From: Epiperipatus broadwayi
Taxonomy: Eukaryota; Onychophora; Udeonychophora; Euonychophora; Peripatidae
Reading direction: 5' to 3'
Assembly: GCA_028023455.1 (NCBI GenBank)
Contig: JAQFVV010000063.1
Span: 2,973,081 to 3,037,080 of the forward strand
Length of the DNA stretch: 64,000 nt
Shown piece after piece: positions 51,984 through 62,592 of this stretch (position 1 is the first letter of the stretch; each line of letters opens with the position of its first letter). The notes beneath the pieces were generated by a model. That model was not told where the DNA came from and searched no databases. It saw nothing but the letters and a program-made list of their open reading frames with translations. A program made the position numbers and the translations under genes.

Positions 51984-52303
51984 ATCTGAGCATTTATGAA
52001 ACAGTTTCTATTCAGCTTGCAAGCGTGAATCTTTTAGACATGTAATGTCTTCACTCAGCATAGCAAGCCAGATAGCTATATAGGTCTGATCTCAGTTCAG
52101 CATCACCACATAGTGGAAGCCTCTGCAATATATATCATTGCTAGAAAGACCTCAAAGGTACATTTATGAAAAACAAAAAACAAGTTAAAAACTTGCTAAC
52201 GCTTGTATTTATGTCAACAGATGGCGTTCTACCAAAAACACCGTCAAGCATTTGTTTACATAAATGTCAGAGCATGCTTTCACTATCTCTAACTTTAATT
52301 CCA

Positions 52304-52347
52304 CTTTCAGATCATGATTTCAAGCTATTTGCTATCGTCAGTGAAAG
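52304..52347 (-). ncRNA. Hammerhead ribozyme, family 3, copy B
   Basis: As copy A: six-base-pair stem I CUUUCA/UGAAAG, core CUGACGA and GAAA intact. Stem III AUC/GAU is perfect with loop AU, and the cleavage triplet is AUC. Confidence 0.78.
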
Positions 52348-52434
52348 ACAGGAATTTTAGAAACTAGATCTAAACACAAACTGTTTCATAAACGCTCAGA
52401 GTTTGTGTTTAGATCTAGTTTCTAAAATTCTTGT

Positions 52435-52478
52435 CTTTCACTGACAATAGCAAATAGCTTGAAATCATGATCTGAAAG
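52435..52478 (+). ncRNA. Hammerhead ribozyme, family 3, copy C
   Basis: As copy B but on the plus strand. The core reads CUGACAA, a G8-to-A change expected to abolish cleavage. The stems are intact. Confidence 0.6.
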
Positions 52479-52534
52479 TGGAATTAAAGTTAGAGATAGT
52501 GAATGCACACACACACACATATATATATATAAAC

Positions 52535-52615
52535 CATTAGGAACCAGTTAACACCTAGACAATCGCAATATAGATAACAATCTCAAATTGTTGTCAAGGC
52601 AACTTTCTTTTAACA
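52535..52615 (-). repeat. Single arm of the 43,266 foldback family
   Basis: GGAACCAGTTAACACCTAGA through GTTGTCAAGGCAACTTTC follows the left arm of the 43,266 element, with substitutions. Confidence 0.6.
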
Positions 52616-52743
52616 ATAAAGATAGAATTATATTGCATATATATACATATCTATATATGCAATATAATCTACAAATATCAATCTTTATACATTTATCCCT
52701 ATGATAACGTTTTTTTAAAGATAAATACTTTATTGCTTTACAT

Positions 52744-53722
52744 CAGTGGTCCTTTAGACTGGCAAAAATAAAGATAGGATTTTGCAGATTGGCAGAAGTT
52801 TACAGATAAATTTTCTTAAAGATTTAAACTGTTTAGATGGGCATAATTGTTATAAATGACTAAAACAACATGGTGTTGCATACCTTCACATGCTGAACAC
52901 TCTTTCTCGAGTTGTGCTGTCATACTGCTACAGAAAATAGTACAATAACAATCGTTCTCATTAATGTGCCTGCATTGCTATGTTTAATATTTCATTGTTA
53001 AAACATGCAAAATAAAATGTTATTCATCTGAAAGTTGGGAAATATCACAACTAATGTAATTACATGACAATGATTATGATTGTATAATAAAAAAAACTTT
53101 TTTTTTTTAAATTTTGAATCTGGTGTTATTTTAATCTCATTTTTACCCAATTAAAAAAAAGAAACAGAATGAAAAGTTGTTTTGGTAAAGTGTCACATAG
53201 AAATAAAACAGACATTATAAAGTTGTCATTTTGCTAAAAAAAAATAGATTTATGTTCTCGATGAAGGGAAATCATCATCAATGATCTGTCTCCATTTTGT
53301 GAAGTTTACAATTTCAAAAAGAAATGTCACACACAAAATGAAAAAATACAAATGCAATAAAAAATTTTGCTATATGTGACCAATAAATGAGCTGATGCAA
53401 TACAGAAATGCCTACTAGGTATAGAAATTGATGTGTAAGGAGTGGTGCAATTATCATGAGATTGACACTTTGTCTTTTAAAGATTACATTTCAGATAAAC
53501 TCCTTTGATTATTATTTAGTAATTATAGTATTATTTAATAATTTAGAATTAATTTTATTTAAGCAATTGTAATGAAAAAATAAATAAAAATTCTTTATAT
53601 TAATTAAAAGTTTAAAATCTTGTTATTTTGTTATTACAAACTTTCCTGCCAATCTAGCGCGGACTGGAAGAAAACTTCTGTGGACCAGGACCGGTTTGCA
53701 GACCAAGGGTTGGAGACCACTG
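52744..53722. mobile_element. hAT-type element, 979 bp, no transposase seen
   Basis: The left end CAGTGGTCCTTTAGACTGG and the right end, complement CAGTGGTCTCCAACCCTTGG, are imperfect terminal inverted repeats with the CAGTGGT start seen in hAT elements. The flanks are CTTTACAT at 52736-52743 and CTTTACAC at 53723-53730, an 8-bp duplication with one change. The interior is AT-rich and I find no transposase motif, so it is a non-autonomous or decayed copy. Confidence 0.85.
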
Positions 53723-53889
53723 CTTTACACAATTTAAAGTATTTTTCCTTTAAATATTTTTAATGTTACACATTAAACTTTGTATGAATCTTTATTGATA
53801 TATGGAATAAGACTTTATAATTTTCTTGCCAGCCTTTCTAATATTAATAGTGTAGCATTATTACAAAAAAAGAATAATTAATCTAATAG

Positions 53890-54110
53890 AAGAGAACAAA
53901 AGAAATCACCATGATCTATGAAAAAATTAGGAAGCAAACTAATTTGCATAAATTACAATACTCCTCATTATTATTGACTGCACTCAGCTATAAATATGAA
54001 GAACTTCAAAAGTGCTTAACTTATATAAATATATAAATAAAATTAAACTTCTCTTACAAGTGTATTAGTGAAGAATTATTAGTATTATATAATTTAGAAG
54101 TCTATAAACA
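53890..54110 (+). repeat. Penelope-like element, 5' pseudo-LTR
   Basis: It shares CATGATCTATGA-AAAATTA, GCAAACTAATTTGCATAAAT and TTAAACTTCTCTTACAA blocks with 56,298-56,590, in the same order and orientation, at the two ends of the element. Confidence 0.75.
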
Positions 54111-54119
54111 AATAATTTA

Positions 54120-56283
54120 TTACAATAATATGAATAAAATTCAAGAGAAATATATTTTACAAATCAGAAGAATGAAATTCTTAGGCAAATGCAAACAACT
54201 AAACATTTTCCCAAATTGCTGTCTAATAAAAGTTAACCACTCAATATATAATTATGACAAGATTTTAAACAGATTATGCAAACAGCCTGCTTGATTTTAA
54301 AATGAATGTGAGAGAGTGCTCAAGAAAAATATGAAAAGATGGTGGCGCAACTCGCAAATATAGCAATACCACAATGAATTCAAAATAAATGTGAATGAGA
54401 GGAAAGAAAAGATAATTTTCCTCACTTGTAAACAACACATAAATATTGACATTGCAGCGAAAGAAATATTTGTCAACAGAACTAATATCATAATATCAGC
54501 TGAAGTAAGGAAAGTATTAGCACTAGGGTCTAGGTTTATAGGAGGCCTATGGAGATTTCCAAAACTTGAACTTCTGGCTGATATATAAGCAAGCTCAGTC
54601 AATCATCCCCACAAAGACAATATAATCTCCCAAATAACGAAAACCATTAGAAATAAACATATAAAGGCAGAGAATAATGAATGGAGAAATAACATTAGCA
54701 AAACTAGGCAACTGTTGGAAACTAACAACTTGAAATGTATTGAGAGGATAAGTGCAATAGGTTTGTCATCATGAGCAATAATGAATATCATGAGAAAATA
54801 TTGAATCAAATTCTGAACTTAAAATTTGAAGCTGATATAAATTTCAACTTGAGACTAAACAGGGAGAAATTCATCACCACAATACTCAGGAATCACAAAG
54901 ACAAAGGATTACCACATATATCCTTCAGCCACTATGCCTCCCAGAATGTTTGAAAATGCTAATGTTCACAAACAAGGAATAACACTTTGATTCATGTTGG
55001 ACTTTGGCAGAGTGCACTACCATGAAACCATGGAATTAATCAACCAATGGTTGGTGGACATCATAGGATTTGGAGATTATGCTGTAGCATCATCATTTCA
55101 AATTCATGGATAAAATCCGAAAAACACAAATAGATCAGGATTTTGAAATGGCAGCTCTAGACTTAAAAGAGCTATATGGATCAATAGACATAAAGCACTC
55201 AATAGAAATAATCCAAACAGAATTAATGAATAAACAATTCCAGGCTAATAAGCTTAACTTTATTATGGCTTTTCTAGGATGGATTGAAAATATTTGCACT
55301 ATTTTTGAAGGAAGATGGTATATAATGAAACAGGGATGGCCAATGGGTCTCCCCATTAATGGCATAATGACTAGAATCTTCTTAAACTATTATGAGAAAT
55401 AAATAATACCGGAAATACAGACAACCACAGAATCCATGTTTATCACTTCCAAAAAAAAAATAACATCAACATCACCAAAGAATTGCAGCATATGACTAAA
55501 CTCACACTAAATACCCATGGAAGAATGAATAACACTATCGATAATATCTGGACTTACACATACAAAAGAAGATGCACAATTAAATTACCGCATGACCATC
55601 AAACCCCTCGAAATTAGAGGATATATGCATCAGAGTGCCATGGCACCCAACTCACACAAATATGCCAGATTAAATGCATTTCTACATAGAAACAATTATT
55701 TATGCAAATTCAATGCAGACAGAAGAGCTAACATATTAAAGTATATCAAATAACTAACATCTGTTAGCTACAAGTATAGAAGAATAACCAAAAGAATAGA
55801 ATGGTTCCAAGTAAAAATAAATCAGCAAGCTAGAATTAGAAATAACAAACCATAAATAACCATACTATACATACCAAACATGGCTAAACACTATCAAATG
55901 AATTTACAATAGGTGTCAGCACTTCTGCCAACACCAATAGACTCATAAACAAAAGACAAATTGCATCCAAAACCAACACCACAAGTCAAATATTAAATTC
56001 AATGCCCTTAGGCCAGGTGCACAGCCTTGTATTATGGGGAAACAAAAACAACCACCACAAACAGAATGTATATGTATAGAAGAGCACTAAACATAAAGAG
56101 ACCACATCAGTATTTTTAGAATATAAAAAAAACTTCTGGACACAAATTTGAACCCACCAACCCCAGAGTGATATGTAGAGAGAGAAATAACAATCATAGG
56201 CAAAAAATTAAAGAGATATACTTCATAAATAATGACACTAATTCTATAAATAAGAAGGACACCTGTTTCACTTTTTCAAAAAG
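54120..56283 (+). pseudogene. Decayed Penelope-like RT and GIY-YIG endonuclease
   Basis: Broken frames follow Penelope order. The N-terminal region (about 54,120-54,770) contains the open segment 54,391-54,588. The reverse-transcriptase core at 55,106-55,402 has MAALDLKELYGSIDIKHSIE (the D-x-x-x-L-Y/F block) and KQGWPMGLPINGIMTRIFLN (the GxPMGxPxS block). The catalytic Y-x-D-D expected just after 55,400 is not visible. Then come NSHKYARLNAFLHR near 55,650-55,690 and, near 56,000-56,280, a GIY-YIG remnant: YYGETK for the YIGET core, ALNIKRPHQ, HKFEPTNPRVICRE, and IKEIYFINNDTNSINKKD at the end. Penelope elements reverse-transcribe at a nicked target using this nuclease. The many stops make it inactive. 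Confidence 0.75.
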
Positions 56284-56297
56284 ATGGACAAATCAAT

Positions 56298-56590
56298 CAA
56301 AACAAAAGAAAAAGCCATGATCTATGACAAAATTAACAGCAAACTAATTTGCATAAATTTCAATACTCCTCCTCATTATTATTTTCTGCAATTATATGAA
56401 GTCTAAGAACTTTAAAAGTTAAACTTCTCTTACAAATGTATTAGTGCAGAATTATTATTATTTTTTTTAAAGTGTCATAGCATCGGTCGGGATGCGAACC
56501 CACAACCCGGGCAACTGCCTGCAAGTGCAAGGCAGTCGCACTGACCTCTCGACCACCAATGCAAGACAGTGCAGAATTATTAGTACTATA
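56298..56590 (+). repeat. Penelope-like element, 3' pseudo-LTR, split by a SINE
   Basis: It matches 53,890-54,110. A SINE at 56,458-56,567 interrupts it. After the SINE the sequence continues with the shared AGAATTATTAGTA and onward. Confidence 0.72.
56458..56567 (-). mobile_element. tRNA-derived SINE inserted in the pseudo-LTR
   Basis: A perfect 15-bp target duplication, AGTGCAGAATTATTA, lies at 56443-56457 and 56568-56582. The T run at the left is the A-tail. On the minus strand the A-box-like TGGTCGAGAGG and the B-box-like GGGTTCGCATCCCG are clear. Confidence 0.9.
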
Positions 56591-57104
56591 AAAATAATAT
56601 ATTTTAATGAACTTTTTAAATATGAAATTATAGAGAAGACTAAGAAAAACAGATTCATACACAATTGAAAAATATTGCAAAAATATGGAACTAAGATAAG
56701 AGTTCACTATGTTACTAGGTTATTCAATAATTTACCTAGAATTAAAAATTTATAGCATAGGGAAATAAAAAATCAAATTAAAAATATATTAAAGAAAAAG
56801 TGGAGAAATATAAGGCCATACTAGATAGAAATATACACACATGTATATATAATTGAAATGCAAATATAGAAAATGAGTACAAACTAATGCTAGAATATTT
56901 TAATAGTGCTACTTGTATTTAGAAAGACAAAGTTGAATCAAGCAGCATAGGTAAAAAGCAACCTCATTTATTAAGATGCAAGATAATAAGTAAAACAAAG
57001 GCAAAAATCTCAATACAATAGTGCCATCCAGTTCAAGCCAGGGTAATCAATGGACACAAAAAGTCGGTGCATAAATCCCCTATCTAGTGCTTAATCATCC
57101 AATA
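56591..57104 (+). other. Possible second, truncated Penelope 5' region, then unknown sequence
   Basis: Downstream of the second pseudo-LTR, ILKKKWRNI near 56,780-56,810 resembles VLKKNMKRWWRN of the first copy near 54,320-54,350. Partial tandem copies are common for Penelope elements. From about 56,930 the sequence is unassigned. Confidence 0.35.
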
Positions 57105-57150
57105 TCCCCAGTAGTTTTTAGCTTGTGCTTTTTATCAGTGAAGAACCTTG
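57105..57150 (-). ncRNA. Hammerhead family 2, highly degenerate
   Basis: On the minus strand CACUGAUAAAAAGCACAAGC followed by UAAAAACUAC resembles unit 3 of the 42.3 kb array. Both core motifs are changed. Confidence 0.3.
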
Positions 57151-57180
57151 GATCTAAGAGTACTAAATCTAGATCTTAGA

Positions 57181-59125
57181 TTTGAATGAAATTAATATGA
57201 AAATAACAGATACACTTTTAAAAACTATAACAAAGATAGTTGGTAGAAAAAAGCAGTTATTGACCAATAAAATTTCTACTGAGACTAGAGAATTTATGAA
57301 GAAAGGAAGGAATATGAAGATATATAAAAATGATACATTAAAAAGGATTGAATATCTCAAATTCTGTAAAATGGTGTGGAAAAGAGTTGAAAATGATATA
57401 AGAAAGTATAACTGTGAATGAGCAAGGAAAGTTATAGAAGAGAATAAAAGTCTCAAGAGTATAAAACAACATTTTGGTATTGGTAGAAAATTTATATCTG
57501 CAATAAGAAAAAAAAGATGGAATTATTACTAAAAAGAGAGATGACATCATGAAATGGATAGAAGACTTCAAACTAGAATTATATAGTAATAAAGAACAAG
57601 TACCTCCTATATCTATTAGATCTTCCAAATTGCCCAGAATATTAAATGAAGAAGTGAGACATGCAATTAAATATATGAAGAAAGAAAAGGCTCCAGGTAA
57701 TGATGGTATAGTTGATATATTAAAAGAAGCAGGTGAAGAAATAGAAAATTTTTAGCAAAGTTATATAACAAATGTCTAAATGATAAAGTAGTGCCAGATG
57801 ATTGGAAGAATGTAGTATTAATATTAATATTTAAAAAAGGTGATAAAGAAGATATTAGAAATTTCAGACCTATCAGCCTTTTATCAGTTTTATACAAAAT
57901 TTTTACCAAGATAATTACAACTAGTCCACAGAGAACATTGGATTTTTACCAACCAAGAAAACAAACTGGATTTAAAAGTGGTTTTAATACAGTAGATCAT
58001 ATCCAGGTATTGAAAGAAGTTATAGAAATGACAAATGAATATGAGTTGCCATTATGCTTTGGATTTATAGATTATGAAAAGGCATTTGATTCCATAAACA
58101 TTTCTTTGGTGATTAAAGCATTGGATCATCAAGGTATAGATCCAGGATATTGTCATATTTTAAAGAATAATTATAAAAATGCAAAAGCAACAATTAGATT
58201 ATATAATTATACTGGGAAAGTCAACATTGAGAAGGGTGAAAGACAGGGTGACTCCATATTCCCAAAACTTTTTACAGCAGTGCTGCAAGAAATATTTTGT
58301 GGATTAAAATGGAAAGCTAAAAGAGTGAAAATAAATGGAGATTATTTAAGTCATTTAAATTTTGCAGATGATGTAGTTGTTTTTACAAATAATGCTTTAG
58401 AGCTGCAGGAAATGCTGCAGGAGTTATTAGATGAAAGTAAAAAAGTAGGACTAAAGATAAACGTTAAAAAAACGAAAGTAATGTTTAATGGATTTTCTCA
58501 AAATATGAAAATAAAGATTGATTATGATGAGTTAAAAGAATGTTAATAGTTGCAAATACTTTGTCAGATTATTAATACAGATGGAAACATAATGGATGAA
58601 ATTAATCATAGAATTAAACTTGTTTGAAGTGCTTTTGATAGAAATAACTTGATACTAAAAGGAAATATGCCTATATGTTTGAAAAGGAAGGTTTTTAATA
58701 AATGTGTTTTACCAGTTTTTACTTATAAATCTGAGACTTGGACACTTAATAGAAGAGCAATACAGAGACTTCAGACCACTCAAAGAAGTATGGAGAGATG
58801 CATGTTGAGAGTAACAAGAAGAGATTAAAAATGCAATATATGGATAAGAGAACAAACAGGTGTTACTGAACTCATTGAAAAATTAAAAAGACTGAAGTAG
58901 AGTTGGGCTGGGTGTATTGCGAGAAGATATGATAATAGATGGATAATTGAAATCTTAAACTGGATTCCAAGAGATTGTAAAAGACCTAGACAGAGAGCAC
59001 ATGTGAGATGGATGGATGAAATAAGAAAGTGTGCAGGGTGATGTGGAGAAGAGAAGCTTAAGATTGGAGAAGAAGGATTGAACTTGGAGAGACCTTCATC
59101 CCACTGTGGATTGATAATGGTTGAA
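57181..59125 (+). pseudogene. RTE-type retrotransposon, RT and C-terminus, 5'-truncated
   Basis: The copy starts between the endonuclease and the reverse transcriptase with MKITDTLLKTITKIVGRKKQ. After two stops, KEKAPGNDGIVDILKEAGEE follows near 57,680-57,740. A long open frame at 57,791-58,546 carries the catalytic part: KGDKEDIRNFRPISLLSVLY, box A FIDYEKAFDSI near 58,065-58,095, EKGERQGDS near 58,230-58,255, and the catalytic FADD near 58,362-58,373, then KINVKKTKVMFNG. Further decayed frames give INTDGNIMDEINHRIKL, RLQTTQRSMERCMLRVTRRD and the RTE tail WAGCIARRYDNRW...WIPRDCKRPRQRAHVRW, ending near 59,125. It is the best preserved RTE copy in the window. The catalytic residues remain, but stops, frameshifts and the missing endonuclease make it non-autonomous. 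Confidence 0.85.
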
Positions 59126-59632
59126 TATGATATATTTAAGTTTGCCAAAACAATTTGTAGTCTTGTTTTGATAAAGAAACTCTGCACCAAAAACTTGACT
59201 TAGCAATTTTGTTGAAGTTTATTTACTGCATGCACTTTTGTAAAATATAATTTTTATATTTTACCAAAAGATTAAATATTTTTAATTTATACATTTGATC
59301 TATATATAAATTAAATTAAACAGCCACAAATGATACAAAATATAGTCAGAGAGATTAACTGCTTGCATAAATATGCTGGGATATTTAATGCAATACTCTG
59401 AGTATCATAATTGTAGCGAATGAATGAAAAGGAAAGCATTTTCATTCTCTGCTGATTTAGATTTCAAGTTTTCCATGTCACAGTTTATTTAAAGCGTTTC
59501 TTGTGATAACTTGGAAACAAATGGAAGTGATTTCATGTATGTCACAACTCTGATATTGAATAAAATTGCAACAAATATCTCAGAATATTCCCATAAAGAA
59601 TCTATCCCTCTGAATATGTTTTATACACACAC

Positions 59633-59633
<1 letters not shown>

Positions 59634-59683
<50 letters not shown>

Positions 59684-59710
59684 TGTGATATATATATATA
59701 TATATATATT
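59634..59710. repeat. (TA)n microsatellite with internal GGTGTG
   Basis: Two TA runs separated by GGTGTGA. CACACCACA at the left edge and TGGTGTG in the middle form a short inverted pair around the first TA run. Confidence 0.9.
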
Positions 59711-61990
59711 TAATCAATAAAAATATCATAATAAACTAAAAAATATCAAATCTATTAAATGTATTTATAGAATGTATGTAAATAAATAATTTAGCATGTA
59801 TATCACTATAATCTTGTGAATGGAAATTAATCTTCAGACATGCACTATTAGATTCAAATTTATCTGCACTCACCCAACAATAAGTGTTATATCTAATCTT
59901 ATTAACAATTTTGTTCTATTTCTTTATATTACAATATTATTTAAAGATATAAAGTAATAAAATAGTTTTAAACTTTGACTATATATAATTAACTTGAAGA
60001 TCATATCTTATTTTTAATACAGTATATACATTTGTAAAAAAAAAAATGGCAATAAAGGTAAAAATGTACCTTTCCAAGTAATGACTTTAAGCTTTTTATA
60101 TGAATATCACAAAGAAAGAGGCATATAACAAACTTGTGGTTATTATTGAAGATAATTTTAATAAAGTCCTGTGTAGATTTAATGCAGTGGTAGAGTGTAA
60201 AATTCCTGAGTTCAAGGTTTATAGGTCACAGCTCAATTTTGTTTTACAGTGCTTGAATTTCTTATGAACTTTCTGTACCATTTGTTTATTGTTTTCGATG
60301 CATCAAACACACACACATATAAAAGGTACTACATTAAAAGTGCACAATAATTGGAGATTTAAATACTTTATCAAAAAATGCTCATAATATTTAAAATTAA
60401 AGTACAAGAATATTTTTGTTAATAAAATAGAAAATAGCAGTGGATTACATTTAATGACAATCAAATGTTATCCATTACTTGTTGTATTCGGTTGGTTAAT
60501 TACTTAACTTGAATTTGGAGGAAGAAACTTAGCATTCATTTCTCTATTTATATTCAATATGTTTTAGGAACAATAGTTCTCTCTATTTATTACCCATATA
60601 ATCTACATGGTCAAAACTAAACTGAAAGTGTAGATTTTAGAGACTTGATTGGATAGATATCAGATGCAATCATCTACTGATCTCTCTGTCTTGTTCTAAT
60701 TTATTAATTTTTGTTTTGGAATATTTTCTTGAGTTTTCTTCACACATGTAAGTGCATCTTATCCATCATTGGGGATATAATATGAAGATGGTTGCTGATA
60801 TGCTAATGACTTATTCTCTTTCAAAAAAATTAATCATGGAGGTTATGTTGATGTTTGCTTCTTTATATGTTTTGTAAATGAGCTTTCTTTGTTTTCAAAT
60901 GCTGGACAGGAAAAATATATGATTGGATTTCATTCTTTTCTGTAAAGATAGCAGAGTGATTCTATTCTGAGTATATGTTTTCAGTGATTGTTAAATATAA
61001 TGTAGATCCAAGTGTTCAATTTGACTAAGATCCATCATCAGGACTTTATTAACAGTTTATTGCTCAGACTTAATATTGTGATCTCTATAACTTTTTGTGA
61101 ATGTGTGTATTGATTTTTGCATTTTTTCAATTACAAAACTTTCTCTTGAAATATTCAAGTTGCTAGTTCATTGTGATTGTGAACGTTTGGTATAAAATGG
61201 TTCAGAACTTATTTGATGGAGGTGGTCCATCTGACAGCATCTATGTCTCTTCAATTTAATTTTTGAAATTTTTAAAAAAACTTGACCAAAAATGTCCTAT
61301 TAGCAGAATGGAAATTATTGTGTTTGGTCTGAATTGCAGACTGAAACCAACAGTAACAAAAATACAAACACCTGGAGTTTAATTAATATGATTTATTAGG
61401 ATTAAATATATTTACAGCATACATCAATGAATATACTGCCACACAAATGTCAAGTACCCTGAATAGACCTATAGTGCAATGGCTATAATGGAAACACTCA
61501 CTGTTAGCAGTGATTTCAATGGAGAACACATACTGTAGCTTAGGTTAGACAGACATTCTTCCCTTACTTCTAAAAAGGCTGACTATTTATTGCCAGATCC
61601 CCAATCTTACTGGAAGCAATTGGATTCAGAGAGGATCATTGCTTATTTGGCCCATACTAACCATTGTTGTGTTTTATCTATATGTTTATTCATAGGTTAG
61701 TAGCAATGAATGCTCAATCTGATCAGATAAGGAAGAAATTTGGACTAGTTCACTTCTGAAAATAGGTGAGATATGAGAGAAATCTTTACTTAAATTGCAT
61801 TCTTTTAATTCAAAAGAAATCTTATTAACTATAGTTTAATAAATGTGGTTTTAATTTCTCCTTATTTTTAATAACATTTCACACTAAATAATTATTGAAA
61901 TGGTGAAAAAGGTTTATATATAATTTACTTAGTTTCTATAAAACCGTTCTTATGGTTGGACATATAGAGTAATAATATATTATTATTAAT
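59711..61990. other. AT-rich non-coding stretch
   Basis: No gene recognised. Near 60,187-60,225 AGTGGTAGAG and GAGTTCAAGG are spaced like the boxes of a decayed tRNA-derived repeat. About 61,290-61,700 is somewhat GC-richer, but I see no frame or motif in it. Confidence 0.45.
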
Positions 61991-62090
61991 ATATTCGGGA
62001 TTCGAACTCAGACTTTTACACGACCCACTACTCTCAATGCCATCTCATATTGTTGACCCACCTGATCACACACATGTTGAAAGGATAATT

Positions 62091-62145
62091 AATCACCAAT
62101 ATACGTATTTCATGCTGAACCAGCAATCATCAGTTGGTCTAGATT
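62091..62145 (-). ncRNA. Hammerhead ribozyme, family 1, left-arm copy
   Basis: On the minus strand: AAUC, UAGA, CCAA, intact CUGAUGA, stem II UUGCUG/CAGCAU (five pairs), intact GAAA, stem III AUA/UAU with loop CG, A at the cleavage position, UUGG, U and GAUU. The AAUC/GAUU stem is a compensatory variant of GAUC/GAUC. Confidence 0.75.
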
Positions 62146-62295
62146 ACTATCCTCACACATATATATAATCAGTGCTCAGCTTTATATTAAGATAGACAAT
62201 CTTCATACTTTAATGGACAGGCTTCAAACTATGAAGATTGGTTATCTTAATATAAAGCTGAGCACTGATTATATATATATATGTGTGAGGATAGT

Positions 62296-62350
62296 AATCT
62301 AGACCAACTGATGATTGCCGGTTTAGCATGAAATACATATATTGGTGATT
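62296..62350 (+). ncRNA. Hammerhead ribozyme, family 1, right-arm copy
   Basis: Core CUGAUGA and GAAA and stem I as in the left arm. Stem II (UUGCCG/UAGCAU) has lost pairs, so activity may be reduced. Confidence 0.6.
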
Positions 62351-62506
62351 GTTTACCTTTTCAACATGTGTGTGATCAGGTGGGTCAGCAATATGAGATG
62401 GCACTGAGAGTAGTGGGTCGTGTGAAAGTCTGAGTTCGAATCCCGAATGTATTACATATATAAATGCAGATTTAAGCCTGTACAAAGTATTAATTTATTA
62501 TTAATA

Positions 62507-62592
62507 TAATAAATTGACCAAAACGTTTCAGACCTGACGTTGGCTAAAGAAAGGGTTTAGCAAACGTTCGAAATGTTTTGGCCAATTTATTA
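62507..62592. repeat. Small foldback element, 86 bp
   Basis: TAATAAATTGACCAAAACG at the left pairs with GTTTTGGCCAATTTATTA at the right. The centre is GACGTTGGCTAAAG...TTTAGCAAACGTTC. It is an AT-ended MITE-like palindrome; the superfamily is unknown. Confidence 0.75.

Larger units (their letters stand above)
52211..52506. mobile_element. Hammerhead family 3 palindrome (copies B and C)
   Basis: Copy B (52,211-52,380, same orientation as copy A) is followed by an inverted copy C ending near 52,506. Arms 52,272-52,386 and about 52,400-52,506 pair around a short loop. Ribozymes lie on opposite strands in the two arms. A CA/TA repeat follows. Confidence 0.8.
61998..62452. mobile_element. Hammerhead foldback family 1, most complete palindrome
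   Basis: Two arms of about 225 bp are nearly perfect reverse complements around 62,225. The left end reads CGGGATTCGAACTCAGAC and the right end GTCTGAGTTCGAATCCCG. Each arm has a ribozyme on opposite strands. The outer part of each arm contains an A-box-like TGATCAGGTGG and a B-box-like GAGTTCGAATCCC, so RNA polymerase III transcription is conceivable. A 91-codon frame across it is an artefact. Confidence 0.85.

Noticed and set aside
54391-54602. Opposing frames on the minus strand
   Set aside because: Shadows of the plus-strand Penelope-like coding sequence.
61025-61050. Minus-strand CCUGAUGAUGG as a hammerhead core
   Set aside because: No GAAA block or paired stem II follows.
62210-62485. 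91-codon frame
   Set aside because: It is the right arm of the family 1 palindrome, explained by the repeat.
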